From Blastococcus sp. TBT05-19 (lineage in GTDB: Bacteria > Actinomycetota > Actinomycetes > Mycobacteriales > Geodermatophilaceae), in the NCBI RefSeq assembly GCF_003319095.1, contig NZ_QOHI01000001.1, forward strand, positions 868,001 through 932,000: a DNA stretch of 64,000 nt. Direction: 5' to 3'. Under the pieces are notes generated by a model. The model was not told the origin of the DNA and made no database searches. It saw nothing but the letters and a program-made list of their open reading frames with translations. Of this stretch, positions 1 through 7,856 are shown piece after piece (within the stretch, counting starts at the first letter, position 1; every line of letters starts with the position of its first letter). The translations under genes and the position numbers were made by a program.

Positions 1-279
1 GTGATGCTTGAGGAGCTCGCAGCCGCACGTGCTCAGCTGGAGAGAAGCACCCATGGCGCAAGCGTCGTGGCCCGTGCCCGCGACGGCGCCATGTCCTTCG
101 TGCTTGGAGGCATGGGGGGAGCCCTCGGCGCCGCAGGCCAGCCCCCCGATGTCATCGCGGCGGCCGCTGGGGGTGCGGGCCTAGGGGCAGCCGTCGTTTC
201 GGCGGCTGTCGGTGACAGTGGCCCATCGGAGGGGACCTGGCGTCATTACGTGCTGTTCGACCGACACGCGGCGAGCTGA
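1..279 (+). CDS. 3' end of a hypothetical protein (truncated by window edge)
   Basis: The frame is open from the first base, so the true start probably lies outside the window. The visible 92 residues begin with a short charged helix and continue into a Gly/Ala-rich hydrophobic stretch (about residues 28-72, with GGMGGALGAAG and AAAAGGAGLGAAVV), which could be one or two membrane-inserting helices or a glycine-zipper segment. I recognise no family. It sits at the right end of an integrated element, in the same direction as the nuclease-like cassette 110 bp downstream, so it may be cargo of the same element. Confidence 0.45.
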   Translation: MMLEELAAARAQLERSTHGASVVARARDGAMSFVLGGMGGALGAAGQPPDVIAAAAGGAGLGAAVVSAAVGDSGPSEGTWRHYVLFDRHAAS

Positions 280-376
280 CGGGATCCTCATCCACGTTTC
301 AAACGATCACAGCCGCGGGAGCGGCAGAACTCAGCGCGGCGGTGAGCCGCGTTACCAGAACGATGCCGTTCCCCTC

Positions 377-382
377 TAGGCT
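377..382 (+). promoter_or_regulatory. -10 box for a leaderless transcript
   Basis: The hexamer TAGGCT lies 8 nt before the GTG at 391 and fits the actinobacterial TANNNT -10 consensus. No Shine-Dalgarno sequence precedes that GTG. The layout matches several other leaderless starts in this window and is my reason for choosing GTG 391 over TTG 382. Confidence 0.45.
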
Positions 383-390
383 TGCCGCCC

Positions 391-957
391 GTGGTAGCCG
401 AGGAGACCCAGGAGAAGGGGCGTCGCGGTGTTGCGGAGGTCAAGACCTGGTTGGAAGCCACCACCCATCTGAGCATGTCCTGGGACGCGTACGAGTTCCC
501 CGTTCAGTGCACTCGGAAGCGGCTAGACGGCGAACTGAAGCGTTACGACCTGGCCGGCAAGTTCATCGGCGAGAAGAAGCGTCCGGTGGTCGTGGAAGCC
601 AAGAGCTACGAGACGCCCGGCCATCAGGGCAGCGCCTACCAGGAGTTCCTGGCCAACGCGTACAGCACGACTGCGTACGAGATCGCGGAGATCGGCGACA
701 GCAAGACCGAGTTCATCTGGGTAACCACCCACCCGTTCAGTCTCAACAAGTGGCCGAACCTCACTAGCCGCTCGATGCTCAAGTCGGCGATCGAAGCCCT
801 ACCCGAGTGCCTCGGTGGCGAGTCGATAGATGAGGACCTGTTAACAGCCGTGGCGGAACGTCTGTGGCTGCTGGTACGCCACGAGCGACAGAACGAGATC
901 AGCCTCACCAACCTCGAACTGATGTCGATCTACCAGCACCTTGGGAGACACCCGTGA
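391..957 (+). CDS. PD-(D/E)XK nuclease-like protein, first gene of a two-gene cassette
   Basis: The 188-residue protein has the layout of a PD-(D/E)XK nuclease core. An N-terminal helix carries Glu16. It is followed by acidic residues Asp46 and Asp53 in a strand region, and then the hydrophobic strand VVVEAK, whose Glu69 and Lys71 fit the E-x-K motif. After the core come Q/Y-rich and W-containing helices and no further recognisable domain. It overlaps the next gene by four bases (GTGA), so the two are probably translationally coupled. Its position inside an integrated element makes a defence or mobile-element role plausible. Seen: the motif layout and coupling. Inferred: nuclease activity and any defence role. 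It is not a recognised restriction-enzyme family. Confidence 0.6.
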   Translation: MVAEETQEKGRRGVAEVKTWLEATTHLSMSWDAYEFPVQCTRKRLDGELKRYDLAGKFIGEKKRPVVVEAKSYETPGHQGSAYQEFLANAYSTTAYEIAEIGDSKTEFIWVTTHPFSLNKWPNLTSRSMLKSAIEALPECLGGESIDEDLLTAVAERLWLLVRHERQNEISLTNLELMSIYQHLGRHP

Positions 958-2402
958 GCGCGCCAGTCCTCCACAACGCCCAGGAAGCCATCGACGCAGC
1001 GTTGTCCGCAACTCGGCCCGAGGACGTTATCGAGGGTGTAAAGGCCGCGGTCCGCCAGGAACTCGCCGAGCTTGATCCCGCAGCGGAGATCGAGGACACC
1101 CGCTACTTCAATCACACCTACGTCCCGGACTTCGTGCTGACGTGGCGTGAGGCAGGCCGCAAGAACCGCCGCGATGTGTATCTCCGACCCTCGCTGGCTT
1201 CAACCTTGGCCGCGCGGGACCTCCAGTCCATTGGGTCTACCGCACCTGTCCTTCTCGCGCTCCGCCGAAGCGACTCCGGCGACCTCGAAGGTGAAGCCCG
1301 CCGTGACGTCGTCGAACATGCACCCAACGCTCTCGTCACCGGCGTAGGCGCTCTCGATGAGTTCACCGGTGACGACGACCTGGACGAGCCGCTGCAGGCG
1401 CTCGTCCGCCCGAACTTGGTTCGCGGCGGGCGCGGCGTCATCTCCGGCGACACCCTCTCGTCCCTGCACGTCCCGCTGACCGGTGGCTCCGACGACATTC
1501 CGCGCCTAGAAGCGTTCGGCGCGCTGGTCCGTGATGTCTTTCTGCCGGACGCGGCCACGCGATTGGAACGCGCCGCCCAAATCTTGGAGGTCGGCCTCAC
1601 CGGTGACGTCAGCGGGCTCAGCTTGTCACTCGACGACGACCCGGCCGACGAGTTGGTTCGCGGGCGCCTTTCCGACGTCGAGATGGAGGTGCTCCTGCCC
1701 TATCTGCTGTCCAGAGCGGATGTGACGCGGGAGCCGGCCTTCTGGTCGCACGTCGGCAGCATGCTGGACCTCGAGCGTCTTGAGCGGATGACCGACTCTC
1801 TCACGGGACTTGACCTCACCCCGCTGATCAACGCGAACCTCAGCGCCTGGGCGGCGACCCGAGCGTTCCTCGCGGCCACAGGCGAGGCCGCTCCCGCCGA
1901 GGTGGCCATTTGGCGGATCGTCGGCAAGACGCTGGCGACGCGGCTCGGTGAGTGGCGCCTGCACATCACCGCTGACAATCGGCGGCTCCGTGGGCGCGAG
2001 GACTCGCTGCAGGCCCGCTGGGACGAGCTGGCGCCGCGGCTTCGTGGTAGGCCCGTCACGGCGGTCGCGCTCAACGGAGTGCAGCGGCGCGTCAACGTAA
2101 CCGCCGACCAGGCCGCGGATGTCTTCGGGGACGTTGAGGCGATCCGGACGTCGATCAGGGACGAGTTCTACGTGCCCGCAGTCAGCGCGCGTTCCTCTCA
2201 AGACGACGATGCTCCCCGCGTCGACGTCGACTTCACACGGATGCTTGCGACTGCGGCCGCGCCAGCGCCGCTCCGCGACCTCGCTGAGCTTGCGACCGTG
2301 CTGCTCGGGCACCGAGTTCCCGTGCCTGAGGACGACCTACGCGCCGCTGTCGGGGACACCGCCCAGATCGCCATCGAGCCGCCCAGCACGGCGGAGGCCT
2401 GA
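954..2402 (+). CDS. Hypothetical protein, second gene of nuclease-like cassette
   Basis: The start at GTG 954 overlaps the stop of the upstream nuclease-like gene, giving 482 residues. I recognise no family. The N-terminal 60 residues contain a segment reading YVPDFVLTW followed about 14 residues later by RDVYLR. This resembles the first half of a PD-(D/E)XK fold but lacks a clear E-x-K, so it may be a degenerate nuclease or a DNA-binding relative. The rest is helical, acidic and rich in Leu/Ala/Arg, with no membrane segment or nucleotide-binding motif. The coupling suggests that the two products act together. A defence or toxin-type role is inference from the mobile location only. Confidence 0.6.
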   Translation: MSAPVLHNAQEAIDAALSATRPEDVIEGVKAAVRQELAELDPAAEIEDTRYFNHTYVPDFVLTWREAGRKNRRDVYLRPSLASTLAARDLQSIGSTAPVLLALRRSDSGDLEGEARRDVVEHAPNALVTGVGALDEFTGDDDLDEPLQALVRPNLVRGGRGVISGDTLSSLHVPLTGGSDDIPRLEAFGALVRDVFLPDAATRLERAAQILEVGLTGDVSGLSLSLDDDPADELVRGRLSDVEMEVLLPYLLSRADVTREPAFWSHVGSMLDLERLERMTDSLTGLDLTPLINANLSAWAATRAFLAATGEAAPAEVAIWRIVGKTLATRLGEWRLHITADNRRLRGREDSLQARWDELAPRLRGRPVTAVALNGVQRRVNVTADQAADVFGDVEAIRTSIRDEFYVPAVSARSSQDDDAPRVDVDFTRMLATAAAPAPLRDLAELATVLLGHRVPVPEDDLRAAVGDTAQIAIEPPSTAEA

Positions 2403-2538
2403 TCGGCTTAAGACGGATTGCGAGCGGAGTCAGCGCGACTTCGGACCACGCAGCCCTTGCCATGCACCGTGGTCAGCAGCTTGGCGTGCCTGCATTTCCC
2501 CCTCCCCGCGCAGGCCAGCTGGAGGTGCGGTCAGGTTC

Positions 2539-2661
2539 GGTTGCAGTTGCGGTTGCATTTGGCCGCTCTTGCGGTCATTCGTAGCCGTTCCCGACCGTAT
2601 TTCTCCGCTGGTCGCACGGCTTATGGAACGCAGTGCACCTCCTTGAACGCGATCATGACGG
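2539..2661 (+). repeat. Diverged copy of the element-end sequence (repeat copy A)
   Basis: This stretch matches 4387-4510 in three blocks at almost the same spacing. A 28-bp block with an internal GGTTGCA repeat (2539-2566) matches at 25 of 28 positions. The block CGGCTTATGGAACGC (2617-2631) matches at 14 of 15. The block GCGATCATGACGG (2649-2661) matches at 12 of 13. Copy B adjoins the ssrA fragment, but no clear ssrA T-arm follows copy A. It may be the decayed right end of an earlier element integrated at the same site. The surrounding 2403-2824 holds no convincing gene. Confidence 0.6.
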
Positions 2662-2824
2662 GTTGGCAGCGCGCTGGCCCGAGGACATCTGCCTAGGGTT
2701 CGACGCGCGGCTCTAAGGACGGCATGTGGGGCTGCGGAGGGCTGACTCGCGCCCGCTGGCGCCCACGGTGGGGGCTCTTGACGACCGCCTGCCCACCGTC
2801 GAGGTTCATCACGCGAGGCCTTGC

Positions 2825-3994
2825 TCAAGCTTCCGGTGGATGAGAAGTCTCTTCTATGGCAGTCCGGGTTTCGGGGCTGGCGCCGTTAGGTCCCTGTGTA
2901 TAAGGCGGGTGACCTGCAATCAGTCTTAATACACTGGCCGGGTCGTCGAGAAGAACCCGAGAATTCTCGATCCGGCTCGCCGTTACCGCATCGACGCTCC
3001 TGGTCACAATGCGGCCGTTGTGTTTGATGTATAGAATTTGACCCAGAATGATGACGGCATCGTCCACGCTCTCCGTGGCGGCAATCAACCTGCTGGCCGA
3101 ATCGGCCTTTAGGTTGTCAATCTCGGCCTGCTTGTGATTGACAACGGCATTTTCTAGCGCGATCCGAGTCTTCTCAATAGCCTCGCGCCCCGCGGGTGAG
3201 TTCGCTGCCCCCTTGAGGCGAAGGATAAAGTGTTGCCGCCAGGATCCGAGGATCTCCGGACCCTCCGAGGCAACTTCTATCCCATGTTCCTCCAGCAATG
3301 AAAGAAGTGCGCTCCTTATCGCTACTCCTTCCTGTACTCCTCCGGACGTGGCAATCGCGGCACGGATTGCGGCTCCGTCTCCGGGGATACTGGCCGCTGC
3401 AGTCGGGTTGAGGGCTTGGCCAGTGATCGCCGACGGTGGCGATAGTTGTTCGTCGTCCACTCCAAGCACTTCGGCTACCTCGAAGAGGTAGCCATCATAC
3501 AATCGCTTTGTCCCTACAAGCTGCAGCCATTGGTCAAAGTATCCCGATCTTGCTGACGTGTCGTGGTCAACGGTCCACTCCTCGATGAGAATCGCCGCCT
3601 CATCAAGGACCTCCGCGACGAAACGCAATCCGACCGGGAATAGTGAGGCCGGTATGCGCAGCGGTCTGCGCCTAAGGGATGCCTCGAGCACGAGCATGGT
3701 CGACTCATACGAGGCTTCTAGACGGCATGTCGGACCACCGAAAACTTCAACCGCTGCCACTTCTGCGTCGGCGGCAAATAGCTCTTCGGTGTATCCCTCA
3801 AGCGTTCGGAGGGGAATCGCGTGCAGTGACTCGTTGTAGAGATCGACGGGCGAACCCGCCTCCAAATGAACGCGTACCACGCTTAGGGCGGGGACTAGGT
3901 TCGCCGTCCCCAGGAATTCCTGAAACTCGTTGGTCGCGCCGCTGAACACCAATGCCTGAGGATCTGGTCGCGATTGAGTCGCGATTCTTGACAC
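2825..3994 (-). CDS. Hypothetical protein in the integrated element
   Basis: The gene encodes 389 residues from a GTG start preceded by a purine-rich AGGGGG ribosome-binding site. I recognise no family. The protein is acidic and soluble, with an alternating strand/helix pattern in the N-terminal half and a long charged helix near residues 265-310 (EKTRIALENAVVNHKQ and following) that could form a coiled coil. The C-terminal 40 residues are Pro/Gly-rich and probably disordered. Its GC content and codon use are visibly lower than those of the genes after 4700, consistent with recent acquisition. It lies between the two copies of the element-end repeat and opposes the nuclease-like cassette. No function can be given. 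Confidence 0.6.
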   Translation of the reverse strand: MSRIATQSRPDPQALVFSGATNEFQEFLGTANLVPALSVVRVHLEAGSPVDLYNESLHAIPLRTLEGYTEELFAADAEVAAVEVFGGPTCRLEASYESTMLVLEASLRRRPLRIPASLFPVGLRFVAEVLDEAAILIEEWTVDHDTSARSGYFDQWLQLVGTKRLYDGYLFEVAEVLGVDDEQLSPPSAITGQALNPTAAASIPGDGAAIRAAIATSGGVQEGVAIRSALLSLLEEHGIEVASEGPEILGSWRQHFILRLKGAANSPAGREAIEKTRIALENAVVNHKQAEIDNLKADSASRLIAATESVDDAVIILGQILYIKHNGRIVTRSVDAVTASRIENSRVLLDDPASVLRLIAGHPPYTQGPNGASPETRTAIEETSHPPEA

Positions 3995-4386
3995 AAGGCG
4001 CCCCCTAGACTCGGAATCCCAGCTAGCTCATGAATCCGCGTTGGTGCGCTTGAGTCTTGCATCGCGGCGGGCGGGTTGCCCAGCCGACCTGCGGGAGGTG
4101 GACACATGCGCCGTCACGATCGAGGACCCAGTCCTTAGTGAGCGCGCAATGAGGCCGACACGGGGGTGTGAGTAGTGCGGCCTCCGCGTCGACGTGATGG
4201 TTGGCGCGGAGACCCGAGTCATCGACGCTGGCGTCAGCGAGAATCTGGTAGAGCGGCACGTGCCGGTTGTCGCCTGAGCCTTTCAACCTCCTCGGGTCGT
4301 CTATCGGCGGTCTTCCTAGCCGGTCGGACCGCGCTCTGACAACGGGGAGCGATGCCGGCAATCCGAAGCCTTCGCTTCGCCCACCT

Positions 4387-4510
4387 GGTTGCAGTTCTGG
4401 TTGCAGTTGGCCGCGTTCGCGACAGTTCGTCCGGATCCACAATTGTGCGAACGAGCACGTGAACCGGCTTACGGAACGCCAGCGAATCGACACGAATGCG
4501 GTCATGACGG
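4387..4510 (+). repeat. Element-end sequence next to the ssrA fragment (repeat copy B)
   Basis: This is the copy partnered with 2539-2661. It starts with a twin GGTTGCAGTT motif (4387-4414), followed by CGGCTTACGGAACGC (4465-4479) and GCGGTCATGACGG (4498-4510), and runs to within about 12 bp of the ssrA 3' fragment. Closely spaced direct repeats beside an attachment core are typical of arm-type binding sites for tyrosine integrases. No integrase gene is visible in the window, so this role is inferred. The rest of 3995-4521 shows no convincing gene. Confidence 0.55.
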
Positions 4511-4521
4511 CCCTGGCAGTG

Positions 4522-4556
4522 TGGGGGTCAGGGGTTCGAGTCCCCTCAGCTCCACC
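4522..4556 (+). repeat. ssrA (tmRNA) 3'-end fragment, probable attachment site (attR)
   Basis: The fragment contains a perfect T-arm, AGGGG-TTCGAGT-CCCCT (4530-4546), followed by the acceptor strand CAGCTCC and discriminator ACC. CAGCTCC pairs with the GGGGCTG that begins bacterial tmRNAs and with no usual tRNA 5' end known to me. There is no D-arm, anticodon arm or tmRNA body upstream, so this is only a 3' fragment. Integration into ssrA leaves exactly such a fragment at the distal element end, which places the intact ssrA to the left of the window. An intrinsic-type hairpin follows directly. Confidence 0.7.
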
Positions 4557-4561
4557 CCATA

Positions 4562-4598
4562 GAGCAGGGCGTCCTCCCATCGGGAGGGCGCCCTGCTC
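4562..4598 (+). terminator. Native ssrA terminator hairpin
   Basis: GAGCAGGGCG (4562-4571) pairs perfectly with CGCCCTGCTC (4589-4598). Inside it CCTCCC pairs with GGGAGG around an ATC loop. The T-rich run after it is weak (CTGTTT). Its position just after the tmRNA 3' end marks it as the original chromosomal terminator left outside the element. Confidence 0.7.
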
Positions 4599-4785
4599 CT
4601 GTTTCGGCATCCACCGCGGCATCCTCCCGGTCGTGTCGATGGCCACCGTCGGAGCCGTGCGCGATCGCCGCTCCCCGAGTCGCCTGGATCCCGGTGGATG
4701 AAGTGCCGGGGATCCGGACCTCGCCACCCGGCGCGGCGTACGGAATCGCTGGTTTACGACGTAAGCGCGCGGCCGCTTCCGGCCG

Positions 4786-4791
4786 TAGATT
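4786..4791 (+). promoter_or_regulatory. -10 box for leaderless ANTAR gene
   Basis: TAGATT ends 7 nt before GTG 4799 and no ribosome-binding site is present, supporting a leaderless transcript and the short start for the ANTAR protein. Confidence 0.45.
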
Positions 4792-4798
4792 GGCACGT

Positions 4799-5080
4799 GT
4801 GACCTGCTTCGAATCGGAGCTCGAGGAGAGCCGTCGCGAGCTGGCAGCGGAGCAGGAGAGGACTGCCGGCCTCAGGGTGGCGTTGCTGAGCAACCGGCAG
4901 ATCGGCATGGCGATGGGCATCGTCATGGAGCGCTTCACGATCACCGACGATCGGGCGTTCGACCTCCTGCGGCGCTTGTCCCAGGGCATGAACCGCAAGC
5001 TGGTGGACATCGCGCGCGACATCGTCGCGACGGGGCAACTGCCTGTCAGCCCTGTGCCGCGACGGCGGTCGGGGGACTAG
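4799..5080 (+). CDS. ANTAR-domain protein
   Basis: From GTG 4799 the protein has 93 residues. A short N-terminal helix (ESELEESRREL) leads into an ANTAR domain, recognisable from SNRQIGMAMGIVMERF, then the AFDLLRRLSQ and RKLVDIARDIV helices. ANTAR domains bind paired hexaloop RNA hairpins and antiterminate transcription; many actinobacterial ones are attached to GAF or PAS sensors. This one has no sensor domain, so a separate partner is likely. Its stop overlaps the stop of the convergent SpoIIE-type gene by four bases. A longer frame upstream exists, but its extra residues are low-complexity and poorly supported. Confidence 0.75.
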   Translation: MTCFESELEESRRELAAEQERTAGLRVALLSNRQIGMAMGIVMERFTITDDRAFDLLRRLSQGMNRKLVDIARDIVATGQLPVSPVPRRRSGD

Positions 5081-6303
5081 GGCTTCAGCTGCCGTTCGTT
5101 GCCGGTCCGCCACTCCAGGAGCACGATGCTGGCGTCGTCCTGCAGGTGGTCGGCCTGGTGGTCCAGGACGCGGCGCATGAGCCGGCGCAAGGTCTCCGGT
5201 GCCGGGTCCCCGTCGGCGGCGGCGCGGTCGATGAAGTCGGCCAGCCGTTCTTCCCCGAAGAACTCCCCCTCCGGGGAGCGGGCTTCGACGATGCCGTCGG
5301 TGTAGAGGACGACGCGGTCGCCGGGGTGCAGTTGGGTCTCGCAGACGTCGGGCTTGCGGATCTGCAGCCCCAGGGGCGGGTGTGGCTTGCAGGGCCCGGG
5401 GTCCAGCAGGGCGCCGTTGCGCACGATGAGTGGGGCGGGGTGGCCGGCGTTGACCCATCGCAGCTGGCCGGTGTCCAGGTGCAGGCGGGCGATCGCGGCG
5501 GTCGCGAACCGGCTGTCGCTGAACTGGCCGGCGATGACGCTGTCCATGGTCGCGGCGACGTCGGGCAGGTCCCAGGCGTTGCGGCGGGCGTGGCGGTAGG
5601 CGCCGACGGCGGCCGAAGCCAGCAGAGCGGAGGGCAGGCCGTGCCCGACCGCATCGAGAACCATCAGGTCCACGGTGGGGCCGTTGATGGCGTAGTCGAA
5701 GGTGTCCCCGCCGATGTCGTAGGCCGGCTCCAGCGCGCCGGCGATCACCACGCGGTCGGAGGCGAAGGTCAGCGGCGGCAAAAGGTCCCACTGGATCTCG
5801 GCGGCCAGGCTGAGGGTCTTGCGGCGGCGCAGCTGGGCGAAGATGTCGGTGTACTGGTCGTTGACGACGAGCAGCTCGGCGAGCAGCCCGGCAAAGGCCC
5901 GCAGCCGGCCTTCCAACTCAGACGTGAGATCAGAGACCAGCATCTCGACGACCCCTATGCGCTGCACGCCGTCGACCAACGGGATCCAGAGCCGGCGTAC
6001 GCGCGGGTTGACGCGGGTGGACTGCACCTCGACACGGCGGAACGCCCGGCCGCCGATCGTGCCGTCGACGGTGAGCTCCTGCCGGACGGGCACGCCTTCG
6101 CCGCGGAGGGGCTGCAGGAGCAGCTGCTCGTAGTCGGTCAGGTAGATGACGGTCTCGGCGGCGCCGAGTTCGCGGGCACGACGGGCGGCCACCGCCGACA
6201 GCTGGTCGGGCGCCAGCAGGTGGATGTCGTCGAGGAGGGCCTGCAGCGGGTCGACGTCCGTCACGACGGGCACGGTATCCAGAACAGTTGGACGCCACAT
6301 CAT
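5077..6303 (-). CDS. SpoIIE-type PP2C phosphatase with N-terminal GAF-like domain
   Basis: The N-terminal about 165 residues look like a GAF-type sensor fold. The remainder is a PP2C phosphatase of the SpoIIE/RsbU type, with metal-binding motifs YDIGGDTFDY, DAVGHG, LYTDGIVEAR and QDDASIVLL. Such enzymes dephosphorylate anti-anti-sigma (STAS) proteins and so control sigma-factor partner switching in response to the sensor domain. Two starts are possible: ATG 6303, or GTG 6264, which has TACCGT 7 nt upstream and could be leaderless. An anti-sigma-type HATPase protein and a second SpoIIE phosphatase follow on the same strand. The 6304-6665 gap shows no convincing gene. Confidence 0.8.
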   Translation of the reverse strand: MMWRPTVLDTVPVVTDVDPLQALLDDIHLLAPDQLSAVAARRARELGAAETVIYLTDYEQLLLQPLRGEGVPVRQELTVDGTIGGRAFRRVEVQSTRVNPRVRRLWIPLVDGVQRIGVVEMLVSDLTSELEGRLRAFAGLLAELLVVNDQYTDIFAQLRRRKTLSLAAEIQWDLLPPLTFASDRVVIAGALEPAYDIGGDTFDYAINGPTVDLMVLDAVGHGLPSALLASAAVGAYRHARRNAWDLPDVAATMDSVIAGQFSDSRFATAAIARLHLDTGQLRWVNAGHPAPLIVRNGALLDPGPCKPHPPLGLQIRKPDVCETQLHPGDRVVLYTDGIVEARSPEGEFFGEERLADFIDRAAADGDPAPETLRRLMRRVLDHQADHLQDDASIVLLEWRTGNERQLKP

Positions 6304-6665
6304 GGCGAGCCATCATCTGGCGCACGCGCGCTGCGACGTTCGTCACCACGGGGCTCGCATGGTTCCTCACCCGCTTCGTGTGACTCGAGCGCTGTGCCCT
6401 GCGGATGATCGGGGCCGCCGACGACGGGCATCCGGGCGGCCGCCACGGCAACGGACGGCATGCCGCGTGGCGTCCCGGGTAGAGCCCGGGGAGCGCCTCG
6501 TCCGGTTGAGCACCCAGCCGAGCGGGGTGGCCCGGACGGGCGAGGCGCGGCCCCGAGCCACTCGTGCGCGAACGAGCGACCAGGGACGCCGCTAGGACTG
6601 AGACGACGTGCCCGGTGCAGAGCAGGCGGGGACAGGGTGCGCGAGCCGTTCGCGCGCTCCGGGCG

Positions 6666-7652
6666 CTACGAGGGGGAAGGCGTCCAGTCGACCGACAACC
6701 GGACGCTCGATCCGTCGCCGTGGCGGCGCAGCGCGACGTGGTTGCACAGCTGGCGCGCCAGCCACAGCCCCATGCCGCCCGCGGACAGGTCCTCGCCGTG
6801 CGCGGGTCCGTACCCGGCGAACGGGTCGGTCGGACCGGCGCCGGCGTCGCGGATGGTGCACACCAGCTGCCCGGGCGCGGTCCACAGTCGCACGCCGACG
6901 GGGCGCCGTCCGTGCCGGGCGGCGTTGGAGGTCATCTCGTCCACCGCGAGCAGGTAGTCCTCGATGAGATCGGGCGGGCCGTCGACGGTCGTCAGGAGGG
7001 CGCGGATGGCGCGACGCAGGCTGATGAAGTCCGTGACGTCCTCGACGGCCAGCGCAGGTGCCGTGCGCTCCAGCGGTTCGTCGGGCACGGGGAGGGAGGC
7101 CAGGTAGCTCGCCGGTGCGACGTAGTCGGGATTGCCCTCGCGGCCCGCAGGGGTGACCAGGTGCGGGTGCGTGCTGCGCGCGGTGGCCAGCACGGTCTCC
7201 GGCGCTCGCCGTGTGTCGAAGACGCACAGCCCCCAGAGCGGAGAGGTCGCGAAGGCGTGGTTGATCACGGCCTCGTACCGCTGCCACTCGGTGCGGTCGG
7301 CGATGCTGGTGCCGAAGTCCACCTCGCCCACGACCCGGATCCGGCGACCCGGGCTGGCTTGCTCGGCGAGCCCGCGGAACGTGGTGATCGCCGTCGGCGT
7401 GCGGGAGCGGTACAACGAGTGCTGGTCCAGCACGAGCACGAGCGGGTTGTCGCCGACCGCTTCGCGCAGGACGCCGGCGGTGCCCGGGCTGACGGCGATC
7501 ACCGCACCATCGCCGACGGCGAGGCCCTCGAGGAGGAAGGTGGCGGCCACTGCGGCCAGCTCCTCGACCGAGTCGTAGAGCAGTGCGTCGTGCCGGAAGC
7601 CAGGTGCGCCGCACGTCAGCACGCCGTCGCCTGGACCTTCGTTCGGATGCAC
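6666..7652 (-). CDS. MEDS-domain sensor fused to an anti-sigma HATPase domain
   Basis: From GTG 7652 (preceded by GAGGACG) the protein has 328 residues. The first about 190 match the MEDS sensory domain, starting with the typical FRHDALLYDSVEEL and ending in a conserved WGLCVFDTR strand. The C-terminal about 130 residues form an RsbW-like HATPase: the N-box EDYLLAVDEMTSNAARHG, the G1 box DAGAGPTD, and the G2 box GGMGLWLARQLC. Proteins of this type act as serine kinases/anti-sigma factors in partner-switching cascades. A longer frame back to TTG 7739 exists but is less likely. It lies between two SpoIIE phosphatases, the enzymes that would oppose it. Confidence 0.75.
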   Translation of the reverse strand: MHPNEGPGDGVLTCGAPGFRHDALLYDSVEELAAVAATFLLEGLAVGDGAVIAVSPGTAGVLREAVGDNPLVLVLDQHSLYRSRTPTAITTFRGLAEQASPGRRIRVVGEVDFGTSIADRTEWQRYEAVINHAFATSPLWGLCVFDTRRAPETVLATARSTHPHLVTPAGREGNPDYVAPASYLASLPVPDEPLERTAPALAVEDVTDFISLRRAIRALLTTVDGPPDLIEDYLLAVDEMTSNAARHGRRPVGVRLWTAPGQLVCTIRDAGAGPTDPFAGYGPAHGEDLSAGGMGLWLARQLCNHVALRRHGDGSSVRLSVDWTPSPS

Positions 7653-7856
7653 AGTTCTTCGTCCTCTGCGGGTGCTGGCCTTCTGTGGCGAGGGCCAACC
7701 TCTCGCGCTGCCGCTCCTCTCATGTGTACCCCACGCCAACCCTCCGCGCTTTCGGACGGATGCCCGCCCAGGTCACGCGAGCTCGACAGCCCCGGACGCT
7801 CCACCTCGCGGACCGGGCGCGGAGCACGGTCGCAGCTCACGTCCCGCCACGACCGG

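Noticed and set aside
4450-4556. Complete tRNA gene
   Set aside because: Only a T-arm and acceptor 3' strand are present; no D-arm, anticodon arm or 5' acceptor strand can be folded from the upstream sequence.
4023-4796. A 257-residue minus-strand frame across the ssrA fragment
   Set aside because: It runs through the attachment site and terminator, has mixed composition and no domain; a short protein-like stretch near 4030-4260 is too weak to call a remnant.
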